Origin: Candidatus Omnitrophota bacterium
GTDB taxonomy: Bacteria; Omnitrophota; JACPQZ01
Direction of reading: 5' to 3'
Length of the DNA stretch: 9,726 nt
Assembly (NCBI GenBank): GCA_016190205.1
Contig: JACPQZ010000001.1
Location: 1 to 9,726, forward strand
Shown here: one piece after another, positions 1 through 7,848 of the stretch
How the letters are laid out: each line of letters opens with the position of its first letter
Position numbering within the stretch: the first letter of the stretch is position 1
Notes under the pieces: generated by a model
What the model was told of the DNA's origin: nothing
The model's input: the letters and a program-made list of their open reading frames with translations, nothing else
Database searches by the model: none
Position numbers and translations under genes: made by a program

Positions 1-1
1 C

Positions 2-1249
2 CGCTCGTCCGCTCATTTCAGGACGATCAGCGATCCTGCCAGCCGAACCTATATGGAGGCGTTTCCGGACCATCGAGCGGTGCGCCTGACCGAGCTGGAA
101 TGGTTTCTGCAGACATCCGATTGCTTCAGGCCGGAAGTAACAGGCGCACCGTACGACGGCTGCGGCGCGGAGGCGCTCATGTATAAACTCAAAACGAACA
201 GCCTGATGCACAGCGACGCCTTTCGTAATAAGCATTCTGTGGTGATATTTCCAATCTGGGGAATGCCCGCATGGCTCAACGGCGGGAAGGGGTTGCAATA
301 TCCGCCGTCCGATTACGACCTCTGGCGGAACGTGGCGCGTGAGATTGCGGCATTCTACGGCCAGTTTGAGGGCCCTGATTTTTATTTTGAGATTTGGAAT
401 GAGCCGGACTTTGAGATTTTCTGGATGGGGAACACGGACGAATATCTGGAGTTTTACGCTGAAACGGCACGTGCCATGAAAGCAGCCAATCCCTCGGCCC
501 AAGTAGGCGGGCCGGCGGTGAACCAGTGGTATGCCAGGATCGACGCGGACCGCGACCCGCTCGCGTTCGAGCTCATCCGAAAAGCTGCCGCGGAAGGCCT
601 GCCGCTCGATTTTCTCTCCTGGCACAGTTATTTCAGCGACCCCGCTTTTTTTAAGCAGGCTAAAGACGCCTATTCTCAAGCAGTGACCTATTACCGCCTG
701 CCCCAAATGCCACGCTTTGTGGTGAGCGAATGGAACATGAGCGGGGTCCAGACCCGCACCTCCGAATGGGCACCCCTCATCATGGCGGAGGGCTACCTGG
801 GAATCACACGGGCGGGGATAGATATCCAAACCGTCTATAGCTGGGTGGACGACCATCCCCTAGATTATCCAGACCAGACGTATTACGGCCTGTTGACCCA
901 GGAGGGGACCCCCCGGCCTGTGTTTTATATCCACCAGTTTTTCGACTCCTTAAGCCGCGATTCCCAGGGAATCGCCATCGTGGAGGCCGGAGGCGCCAAG
1001 GTGCTCATATCAAAGGCTGCGGCCGACGGGAACCGATATAAGATCATGTTTTGGAAGCCTGTCACGCAAGGGGATTGGAGCGCGCCCAAGGAATACCGAA
1101 TCACGTTCGCCGACCGAGGGCTCGTTATGGTGCAGGGGGCTTACTCGGTCTCCGACGGGCTCCATACAAAACAAGTGAGCGTTTCAGGAAACGCGATTTC
1201 CTTTTCGTTAGCAGGCAACGAGGTTCTGGGGGTTGAAGTAAGCTTTTGA
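2..1249 (+). CDS. GH39-like glycoside hydrolase, clan GH-A (5' end outside the window)
   Basis: A secreted or periplasmic glycoside hydrolase that probably cleaves glycosidic bonds of a polysaccharide or oligosaccharide by the retaining mechanism. The frame is open from base 2. The first ATG (53) has no ribosome binding site and sits inside conserved-looking sequence, so it is internal and the true start is upstream. Numbering from that ATG, IWNEPDF puts the acid/base Glu at residue 117 and VVSEWNMSG puts the nucleophile Glu at 226. This spacing of about 110 residues is normal for clan GH-A. Also visible are a FPIWGMPAWLNGG strand before the WNEP motif and LSWHSYFS between the two glutamates, both typical of GH39. 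Residues from about 310 form a C-terminal beta-sandwich ending in LAGNEVLGVEVSF. GH39 includes beta-xylosidases, alpha-L-iduronidases and exopolysaccharide hydrolases of the PslG type; the substrate cannot be read from the sequence. The gene is probably cotranscribed with the large gene 39 bases downstream. Family confidence is good, substrate unknown. Confidence 0.85.
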   Translation, partial: RSSAHFRTISDPASRTYMEAFPDHRAVRLTELEWFLQTSDCFRPEVTGAPYDGCGAEALMYKLKTNSLMHSDAFRNKHSVVIFPIWGMPAWLNGGKGLQYPPSDYDLWRNVAREIAAFYGQFEGPDFYFEIWNEPDFEIFWMGNTDEYLEFYAETARAMKAANPSAQVGGPAVNQWYARIDADRDPLAFELIRKAAAEGLPLDFLSWHSYFSDPAFFKQAKDAYSQAVTYYRLPQMPRFVVSEWNMSGVQTRTSEWAPLIMAEGYLGITRAGIDIQTVYSWVDDHPLDYPDQTYYGLLTQEGTPRPVFYIHQFFDSLSRDSQGIAIVEAGGAKVLISKAAADGNRYKIMFWKPVTQGDWSAPKEYRITFADRGLVMVQGAYSVSDGLHTKQVSVSGNAISFSLAGNEVLGVEVSF

Positions 1250-1251
1250 GG

Positions 1252-1271
1252 CAGACACGATAACGTGTCTG
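1252..1271 (+). other. Perfect intergenic hairpin between the GH39 gene and the modular esterase gene
   Basis: CAGACACG and CGTGTCTG form a perfect 8-bp inverted repeat around a 4-base ATAA loop. It starts just after the GH39 stop codon and ends three bases before the next Shine-Dalgarno. No T-run follows, so it is not a classical intrinsic terminator. It could protect or process the 3' end of the upstream message, attenuate, or be a small operator. The structure is directly visible; the function is inferred. Confidence 0.6.
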
Positions 1272-1273
1272 GT

Positions 1274-1280
1274 GGGAGGA
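1274..1280 (+). promoter_or_regulatory. Ribosome binding site that sets the start at 1289
   Basis: GGGAGGA lies 8 bases before ATG 1289, an ideal distance. The alternative in-frame GTG at 1265 falls inside the right arm of the intergenic hairpin and has no Shine-Dalgarno. It would also place a run of arginines before a clean signal peptide. ATG 1289 is therefore preferred. Confidence 0.8.
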
Positions 1281-1288
1281 GACGGGGA

Positions 1289-4200
1289 ATGAAGCGATGC
1301 ATCCTGCATAAATTTTTCTACTTTTTAGTTCTTTCTCTGGGTGCTTGGCTCGTCTTCCAGGGCTCTTCTCAAGCCTGGTCGGGTGAGGTCGTGAGCTTCT
1401 CGCTCATAAACGCAGATACCGACCAGCCGATCGCGGGCTTTAATCCAATCCCAGCCAGCGCTTCTATTTATCTTGGAGCTCTCCCTACCCGCAATTTAAA
1501 TATCCGCGCAAACGTTTCAGGGAAAATAGTGGGCGTGCGTTTTGGCCTGCCCGGCGATTCCAATGACGGTCGGCTCGACACAATAGCTCCCTATGCCCTG
1601 GCGGGGGATGTGAGCGGAAACTTCAATTCTTGGACGCCTTCGGCAGGCACACACAACCTCACGGCGACACCGCTTGTCAAACGTGGCTCACGCGTCAGGT
1701 CAGGAACCAGTAGTTCCCTGGGCTTTACGGTCGTGGATGGGACAGCCCCTCCCCCACCGGACACGACTCCGCCCACTGTTGAAAATAGCTCGCTACCCCA
1801 GGGTGAAGTAACCGTCGTATTGCAATACGGCCGCCCTGTGCCCGGGCTCGGCGTCACCTCCTTTACGGGGTCCAAGGATACACTTCTGAAGGCAGAATCT
1901 CCGAATGCAGGGTACTACGAGCAAGGATCAGCACCCGTGGTGACCTACCGGTTCCTGCGCTTCGGGCTTTACTGGTTCGATTTATCCGTCCTGCCCGCTG
2001 GAGTCAGCATAACCCGTGCCCGGCTCCATCTTTATTCGGTGGAGATGAATTCTTTTGATCTAGGGGGTTCGGCTCCCATTTTTGTCGTGCGGTCTTTACA
2101 GCCCAATAGAGCGATCACATGGGTTGAAGGGTCAGGCGTGGGTTTTTATGACCAGTATGGCGGGACGAGCTGGCTCAAGAAGGATAACGAGTCCGGTCTT
2201 AAGCCCCGGTATGCCTGGTCGGATCTCCCGGGCCACTATTCCACGGGCGACCTGTCATCGGCATACCAATCGCCTGCGGCCGGCTACATGAATTTTGTCA
2301 AGGCGCTGGGTGATCAGGTCTCTACCGATCTTTCACCAGCCATTCAGGCGATTCTCAATTCGGGCGGTCGGTATGAGGGTCTTGCGGTTGACCGCACTCT
2401 AGTCTCCGCGGAAATCCGTAAGGACAAGATCGCGCACCGGGAATACGCGGACGCCGCCCTGCGACCCGCCTTGGAAATTACATATCGCATCGGAAGCGCG
2501 CCGCCCCCGCCGCCGTCCGGACAAACAGCACCTAGTAGTTATCTCATAGAGCATATAGGGACAGGAACCCATTCAATCGTCAACGGATATACCGGGGCGC
2601 AGCCTGGAAAAAGCGGTTCGTTCATTGAGCCTGAAACCGGTCACCGCATCACGCGCATCACAGATATCAACGAATACAATCCCCTGCAGAACGGAAACCC
2701 TTCCATCGGGTTCTACAATGGCTACTCCACTTATACCAATATTAACTATCTCGGGGATTATGCCCTGGCGTACAACACGAGTAACTCAATCGCCCTCTAT
2801 GGCCTTTCCGATTGTGCCTTTATCCATTCCTTAGGGGTAGGGGAGACTAATGATCCGCGCTTCGATCTATCCGGAAGGCCCGGGACCGAATACGATCTTT
2901 ATTACCACTCCGGGACATACATCAAAAAGATGAACGTGCTCACCAAGGCCAGCGAAGTGATCTATAACTTCGGCGAATGGATCTATTCGGATGACCACAT
3001 GGATCAAGCTACCCGCGCCCGTTACCGGCCGGGCCGCCTGTCGAATTACCGGGTTTTCGTATTTGATCTATATGAGAAACGTCCCTTGCAGGGAATCGTG
3101 AATGGATACGGATACGACGTGTCTCCTAAGGGAGCCTTCCTTTATTCAGATGGCCGTTACTTCAGGACAGCCGATCTGGATGTGGGTAACACCACTCCCT
3201 TTGCCCTGATACCTACCGCGAGCGCCGGCCACTCCGGCTGGGCGTTCGATTCTAACGGGGATGAGGTGCACGTCTTTCAGGACAACAGAAATGACTGGTT
3301 TTCAGCGTTTAATCCGGCTACGGGGGAGCGGATTGATATAGCTCACTTTTTGGATTTCGGCGTGGGCTGGAGTCTAGGTCAGCACATCGCCCGAATTCAT
3401 AATCCGCTTAAAAAGGGATGGTTCCTGATGGCGACCTATACGCCGCCGAGCGCGGTCGGTTGGGGGGCGAATAACATCTTCATGGTCGAAGTCCTTCCGA
3501 AGGCGCAGAGTCCCCGCGTCTGGAGAATCGCGTCCACACATAACGGGCCGTTTGCGGTCGGCACGACCGCTAAGGATTATTTTGCCGAGGCCTTTGCCAA
3601 TGTTGATCCGAGCGGAAATAACATCTACTGGGGGGCGAACTGGGGAAGAGAGGACAATTTGGAGCTATACCGCGTGGAGCTACCTCAAAACTGGCATGAG
3701 GTACTGGCAGGCGGCGTGGTTCCGCCTCCTCTGAATCATCCCCCGGCGCTTTCGGTCCCAGGGCCTCAGACGGTCCAGGAAGGCACAGCCCTCAACTTTA
3801 CGGTCTCGGCCGGTGATCCGGACGGTGATACCGTCACGCTCACGGCATCGGGCCTGCCCACAGGGGCTACATTCAGCTCTGCACGCTATGACTGGACTCC
3901 TGATTTCAATCAGGCAGCGGGTTACGTCGTTTCATTCACCGCTTCGGATGGCAGCCTTTCTACTACTGCAACCGTTTCGATTACAGTTGTAGATGTCCCG
4001 CAGCCGAGTAATTTACGCCGGATTGAATTGTATGCGGGGGCCAATATACCAGAATTCGGAATTTCCAATTACGATGGGGTCAGCCAAAATTTCGTGACTC
4101 AAGGCAATTCCGCACTTTATCAGACGGCAACGCGTGGAAATTATTGTCCTTTAGCAAGCCTGCGACAGGATACTTATACATGGAATGGGACAACCTACAC

Positions 4201-7200
4201 GGCTCAGTCTTGGCTAGATGCGGGTTTGGTGGATTGCGGTGAACTTTTATTTTTCGATGTCAGTAAACTGCCCAAGGATCTCAATATTAAGCGCGCTTAT
4301 ATTGGATTATCGGCGACGAATGAATACAATGAATTTGGAAATCATCCCCACGGGCAAGAAGGCATTCCTGTTCGGCAAATTCTTAATTTATTGAATTTGC
4401 CAACGCCTTGGACACGGGCCTATTTAAGACCGGGCACCGTTGGCACCCAGGAAGCCAACTGGGATGGGGCGAGTTGGGGATTTTCTAAACAGGAAGTGGC
4501 CACTCCTGCTACCACCATGAAGACCTATTCATTTGTGAGCGCATCAGGAACTGTAACAAACGTCAGCTACCCCGATAATCTAGCGCCCTGGTCGCTGGTA
4601 GCCACAGGCACTGAAAGATGGGGCACGGGTCCTGGGCGTTATGGCAATTTATCCACCGCACTAAGGATGTTAGCGAACGATCCGCGAATCAGTTTCAATC
4701 CTGACCATAGATCCATGAGCTATTCCGACGAGATTACAGAACTTGTTAAGGGCTGGACGGATGGAAGTATAGAAAATTTTGGCGTATTCCTGGATGCGAA
4801 CAACTCAAGTTCTACAACATACTTTGGTACGTCGGGAAGTCCAAACCCCAAGAATCGCTGCCTAGTGGGCATCATGACGAATTATTCTGCAGATCCGTCG
4901 GTGAGACCGCGTTTGGTGATCGAATACGATCTGACACCAGCCCCTTCACCAGGTCCATCTCCTACGAATCAGCCGCCAGTCGCTACACCTCAATCTGTCA
5001 CCACAATCGAAAACACCGCTAAGCCCATTACATTAGCGGGTTCAGACCCTGATGGAGACCCCCTAACCTATATTGTAGTAACACAACCTAGTCACGGCAC
5101 ATTAACGGGCACTGCGCCAACATTTTCTTATACACCCGCTTCTAACTATACCGGCCCTGACACCTTCACCTTTAAAGTAAACGATGGAACAGTAGATTCA
5201 TCGACTGTTATTGTTACGATTGAGGTAATTACTATCCCCCCGCCCGTGCCGGGAACGGATCTCGTCACCCTGCGCTTCGGCGAACACCTGACAAGCGATG
5301 TCACCGGTGTGCATCAAGACGCGGTGATTAAGTCAGGCGCCCAGAATCAAAACTACAACGGCGGCTCGTCCGGTGAGCACTACTACCGTTGGGACAGCAA
5401 TATCCTGATGCGATTTGACCTTGCCGGTATCCCAACGGGGGCACGGGTGCATCGGGCCCTCCTGCGCATGTTCATGCCGACGAGCTACTATGACGGCGGC
5501 GCGACGGGCGTGACATTACCGCTCTATGCCCTGACGGATCCGGAGGGAACAGGGGCCTGGGCCGAGCAAGAGGTCACCTGGAAAAATAAGCGTAACGGAG
5601 TACCATGGAGCGGCACTTCGGGAACTATTGACACCGTCAAGGGTGCTTCCGGCGCCACGATCTACTTCAAGAACTGGCTGGCCGGGGGACAGTATTTCCT
5701 GGATGCCGATCTCACCGGGCTCGTGCAGGGATGGGTGGATAACCCATCGTCCAATCTGGGCGTCCTCATCCCCGAGCACGCCAACTTTAACAAGAGGGTG
5801 GGGGCTAAGGAAAATACCGACCCAGCCTTGAGGCCGTACCTGGAAGTGACGTTTGAAGGAACGCAAACTGAAAACATTCCGCTCCCCGCTGACATCCGCG
5901 CCGTGCATCATTCTGGACAGACCTTCGTCACCTGGAAGGAAGTGGTCACGGGGCGCAACGAAACAAGTTACAAGATCTATCGCTCGGCCAACGCGATCAC
6001 CCACACCGACGATCTTAGCTCTGCAGAGCTCTTGGATCAGGTTTACCAGGGCTCCTCGTGGGTTGCGGATTGGTCGACGGACACGGCCGCGCGCCAGCCG
6101 GATCTTGCGCCCCTTGGAATAACTCTCGCGGAGGACAGCGGGCTTTATGTCTATCCTGTCGAGGCGGGGTCATCTGCCTATTACGCCGTGACGACCGTTG
6201 TAGAGGGCAATGAAAATCGCGATATCACCCTTGGCGTGAATGCTATTGTTTCACCTATTGAAGAGCATGTGGGGATTCCGGACGCCTTCTATGTTAACGA
6301 GCATAATTATGACGGCTATTACACGGGATACGTCATGTGGCTCGGGCGCTTCAATCCGAAGGACGCTGCAGACCGCTTCGGCTTTGACAACCGCCGCTCG
6401 GCGCCGGTTCTTTTTTCAATCTCGTTCCCGCACCGGGCGGTCCCAAGCCCGAGTGAGCGCGACCGCATTGGCCGGGAAAGGCTTCCCATCATCTCCGACG
6501 AACGCTTCCCCCTCACGATTTACCTCCACTCCTTTGGCCACGGGTACTTTGACAGCAATGAGGGCAGGGATAACTCCATCGTGGTGGACAGCGAGCGCTA
6601 TGGTGGATTTTGCATGAATTTTACGGACATGTCTCGCATCGTGATCAAGGACAAGGAAGGGGTCAAGCGTAACGTGAGCTACCTGGATGCCGGCAATGAC
6701 TACGACTATTCCTATTACACGGGCTGGAACTCGAATTACGCCCCCACAGAAGTGCTCAAAGGATTCATTCCGACCTTCAAGAGCGCCCGGCCCTTTAACG
6801 AAGGGGTGAGCGTCCCCTACGCCGAAAAACAGATACGCTTCATTGCCGAGTGGCTCCTCACGACAAGCCCCTGGGCGAAGAACGGAGACCCGGCCCGCGT
6901 TTACGCGACAGGGGCCTCTATGGGAGGCTGGGGTGCGGCGGAGCTCGCAGTGCATCACCCGGATTTGATCTCCGCGGCGGATATTATAAAGGGGAGGTTG
7001 AAGTATCTCGCGGCCGGAAGAGGGAAGGAAAATGATCGCCAATATGGCAGTGTTGCGGAAAATATCCGGACACCCGGGGGTATGGGAATTTATGACTACA
7101 TGGATCTTGGCAAATACGCGGGAATCATGCCGGGCCTGGACTATCCTTCCATACGCCTGCTCCACGGCAAAAACGATACCACCATTGTCTGGAACCACGT

Positions 7201-7768
7201 TCCGCCGTTCTATGCCGATGCTCGCGCGGCCAGGCTCGGAATCCATGCCTGGTTTGATCAATCCCAACATTCCGGAGGGGATCCGGAGGCGGTTTTCCCT
7301 GAGCGTGTCGACAGCCGCAATTTTGTGGCCGATCAAAAAGCGCCCTACTGGAACATATTCCACTTCAGCCAAAATGAAAGTTATCCGGCCTTCACGGACT
7401 TTTCGCTCAATAATGACCCGGGCACGGGGGACCCGCTGTCGGGGGATCTGCGCGGCGGGATCAGCCGCTACACCTCTTGGGAACGCTCCACCATTGTAGA
7501 CACGCCCAGCCGTTACGAGATAACGCTGTATCTCCTGGTGGAGGCGCCGCAGAACACAGCCACCGTCACTGTGACTCCTCGCAGATTGCAGGCGATGACC
7601 CATGTACCCGGGATCAGTTACTCGTGGCGGAATCAGCGCGTAAGTGACGGCGTGCCCCTCCAGTCGGGCAGTGTGACGGCAGATGCCGCAGGCCTCGTCT
7701 CCATTTCAGGATTTGAGATTTCCAAAGAGCCCTCAAGACTGATTATTATTCAAGGAGGTTCCCAATGA
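1289..7768 (+). CDS. Giant secreted multidomain putative carbohydrate esterase with three DNRLRE (CBM96-like) modules
   Basis: A 2159-residue exported protein. Domain order, with approximate residues: signal peptide 1-29 (KRCILHK, hydrophobic core, SQA cleavage site); N-terminal beta domain 33-150, then a Pro-rich linker; DNRLRE module 1 at 174-401; putative beta-propeller 416-809, with NGYSTYTNINYLGDYAL and a repeat-like YWGANWG region; Ig-like domain 816-903 with DPDGD at 843; DNRLRE module 2 at 910-1215; cadherin-like domain 1227-1315 with DPDGD at 1253; DNRLRE module 3 at 1324-1524, ending LRPYLEVTF; FN3-like region 1532-1662; alpha/beta-hydrolase from about 1700; beta-rich tail to the end. 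The hydrolase shows an oxyanion-type LHSFGHG (1746-1752), nucleophile elbow GASMGG with Ser1877, LHGKND with Asp1963, and QHSGG with His1994. This resembles the PHB depolymerase/feruloyl esterase superfamily. DNRLRE modules occur in Methanosarcina disaggregatase and define CBM96, reported to bind alginate. I infer a polymer-binding deacylase acting with the adjacent GH39 enzyme. No sortase, T9SS or autotransporter anchor is visible. Modules are clear; the substrate is unknown, and a peptidase role is possible. Confidence 0.85.
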   Translation: MKRCILHKFFYFLVLSLGAWLVFQGSSQAWSGEVVSFSLINADTDQPIAGFNPIPASASIYLGALPTRNLNIRANVSGKIVGVRFGLPGDSNDGRLDTIAPYALAGDVSGNFNSWTPSAGTHNLTATPLVKRGSRVRSGTSSSLGFTVVDGTAPPPPDTTPPTVENSSLPQGEVTVVLQYGRPVPGLGVTSFTGSKDTLLKAESPNAGYYEQGSAPVVTYRFLRFGLYWFDLSVLPAGVSITRARLHLYSVEMNSFDLGGSAPIFVVRSLQPNRAITWVEGSGVGFYDQYGGTSWLKKDNESGLKPRYAWSDLPGHYSTGDLSSAYQSPAAGYMNFVKALGDQVSTDLSPAIQAILNSGGRYEGLAVDRTLVSAEIRKDKIAHREYADAALRPALEITYRIGSAPPPPPSGQTAPSSYLIEHIGTGTHSIVNGYTGAQPGKSGSFIEPETGHRITRITDINEYNPLQNGNPSIGFYNGYSTYTNINYLGDYALAYNTSNSIALYGLSDCAFIHSLGVGETNDPRFDLSGRPGTEYDLYYHSGTYIKKMNVLTKASEVIYNFGEWIYSDDHMDQATRARYRPGRLSNYRVFVFDLYEKRPLQGIVNGYGYDVSPKGAFLYSDGRYFRTADLDVGNTTPFALIPTASAGHSGWAFDSNGDEVHVFQDNRNDWFSAFNPATGERIDIAHFLDFGVGWSLGQHIARIHNPLKKGWFLMATYTPPSAVGWGANNIFMVEVLPKAQSPRVWRIASTHNGPFAVGTTAKDYFAEAFANVDPSGNNIYWGANWGREDNLELYRVELPQNWHEVLAGGVVPPPLNHPPALSVPGPQTVQEGTALNFTVSAGDPDGDTVTLTASGLPTGATFSSARYDWTPDFNQAAGYVVSFTASDGSLSTTATVSITVVDVPQPSNLRRIELYAGANIPEFGISNYDGVSQNFVTQGNSALYQTATRGNYCPLASLRQDTYTWNGTTYTAQSWLDAGLVDCGELLFFDVSKLPKDLNIKRAYIGLSATNEYNEFGNHPHGQEGIPVRQILNLLNLPTPWTRAYLRPGTVGTQEANWDGASWGFSKQEVATPATTMKTYSFVSASGTVTNVSYPDNLAPWSLVATGTERWGTGPGRYGNLSTALRMLANDPRISFNPDHRSMSYSDEITELVKGWTDGSIENFGVFLDANNSSSTTYFGTSGSPNPKNRCLVGIMTNYSADPSVRPRLVIEYDLTPAPSPGPSPTNQPPVATPQSVTTIENTAKPITLAGSDPDGDPLTYIVVTQPSHGTLTGTAPTFSYTPASNYTGPDTFTFKVNDGTVDSSTVIVTIEVITIPPPVPGTDLVTLRFGEHLTSDVTGVHQDAVIKSGAQNQNYNGGSSGEHYYRWDSNILMRFDLAGIPTGARVHRALLRMFMPTSYYDGGATGVTLPLYALTDPEGTGAWAEQEVTWKNKRNGVPWSGTSGTIDTVKGASGATIYFKNWLAGGQYFLDADLTGLVQGWVDNPSSNLGVLIPEHANFNKRVGAKENTDPALRPYLEVTFEGTQTENIPLPADIRAVHHSGQTFVTWKEVVTGRNETSYKIYRSANAITHTDDLSSAELLDQVYQGSSWVADWSTDTAARQPDLAPLGITLAEDSGLYVYPVEAGSSAYYAVTTVVEGNENRDITLGVNAIVSPIEEHVGIPDAFYVNEHNYDGYYTGYVMWLGRFNPKDAADRFGFDNRRSAPVLFSISFPHRAVPSPSERDRIGRERLPIISDERFPLTIYLHSFGHGYFDSNEGRDNSIVVDSERYGGFCMNFTDMSRIVIKDKEGVKRNVSYLDAGNDYDYSYYTGWNSNYAPTEVLKGFIPTFKSARPFNEGVSVPYAEKQIRFIAEWLLTTSPWAKNGDPARVYATGASMGGWGAAELAVHHPDLISAADIIKGRLKYLAAGRGKENDRQYGSVAENIRTPGGMGIYDYMDLGKYAGIMPGLDYPSIRLLHGKNDTTIVWNHVPPFYADARAARLGIHAWFDQSQHSGGDPEAVFPERVDSRNFVADQKAPYWNIFHFSQNESYPAFTDFSLNNDPGTGDPLSGDLRGGISRYTSWERSTIVDTPSRYEITLYLLVEAPQNTATVTVTPRRLQAMTHVPGISYSWRNQRVSDGVPLQSGSVTADAAGLVSISGFEISKEPSRLIIIQGGSQ
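4010..5240 (+). other. AT-richer island inside the giant gene (DNRLRE module 2 plus cadherin-like domain)
   Basis: Hand counts of sample 60-base rows give roughly 37-48% GC here (4321, 4381, 4741, 5041, 5161), against about 57-65% in sampled rows just downstream (5701, 6541). Codons shift towards A/T-ending forms such as ttt, aat, tta and gta. The boundaries match domain boundaries: the island begins just after the first Ig-like domain and ends at the IPPPVPG linker before DNRLRE module 3. The reading frame is uninterrupted. I infer module acquisition by recombination from a lower-GC source or a diverged homologue. Edges are accurate only to some tens of bases. Confidence 0.6.
7752..7758 (+). 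promoter_or_regulatory. Near-ideal Shine-Dalgarno before an ATGA overlap at the end of the giant gene
   Basis: AAGGAGG ends 6 bases before ATG 7765, and this ATG overlaps the TGA stop (7766-7768) of the giant gene, a classic layout for translational coupling. The reading frame from this ATG now holds only 20 codons (7765-7827, stop TAG), starting MTTPLQRL and ending AMRC. That peptide is too short to call a gene. The signal more likely belonged to a downstream gene that has since been lost. A chance match is possible, because these bases also code the last residues QGGSQ. Confidence 0.5.
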
Positions 7769-7805
7769 CGACTCCACTACAGCGCCTAAGGAATTGCCAT
7801 CTTGG

Positions 7806-7847
7806 TTGGCGGGCAATGAGGTGTTAGGAGTCGAAGTCTGTTTTTAG
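7806..7847 (+). pseudogene. Relic of the 3' end of a second GH39-like gene
   Basis: Read in the frame of 7806, the sequence codes LAGNEVLGVEVCF followed by TAG. The upstream GH39 protein ends LAGNEVLGVEVSF followed by TGA, so 12 of 13 residues agree. Most codons differ at silent positions, for example gca/gcg, aac/aat, ctg/tta, ggg/gga and gta/gtc. That pattern is expected of a paralogue that diverged under protein-level selection, not of a recent copy. Going back in frame there is no start codon and a TGA appears at 7740-7742; nothing convincing from the rest of a GH39 domain is present. Just before it, residues TAPKE weakly recall SAPKE of the upstream protein, which may be chance. With the coupled start at 7765, the simplest reading is a nearly complete internal deletion that kept only the ends of a gene. 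Confidence 0.65.
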
Positions 7848-7848
7848 A

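Noticed and set aside
53-1249. ATG at 53 as the true start of the GH39 gene.
   Set aside because: No ribosome binding site precedes it, the frame is open to the window edge, and only about 117 residues would precede the acid/base Glu, too few for the first strands of the barrel plus a signal peptide.
5516-6004. A 162-codon open frame on the - strand under DNRLRE module 3.
   Set aside because: It is fully antisense to a well-supported module and shows no family features.
6416-7603. A 395-codon open frame on the - strand under the esterase domain.
   Set aside because: It lies antisense to the catalytic core with its Ser-Asp-His motifs, has no ribosome binding site or recognisable domain, and has the Arg/Val/Gly-rich composition of a GC-rich shadow frame.
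7765-7827. A 20-codon frame behind a strong Shine-Dalgarno, considered as a micro-protein gene.
   Set aside because: No hydrophobic segment, motif or known small-protein character. It is better explained as the leftover start of a deleted gene, so it is reported only as a regulatory signal and finding.
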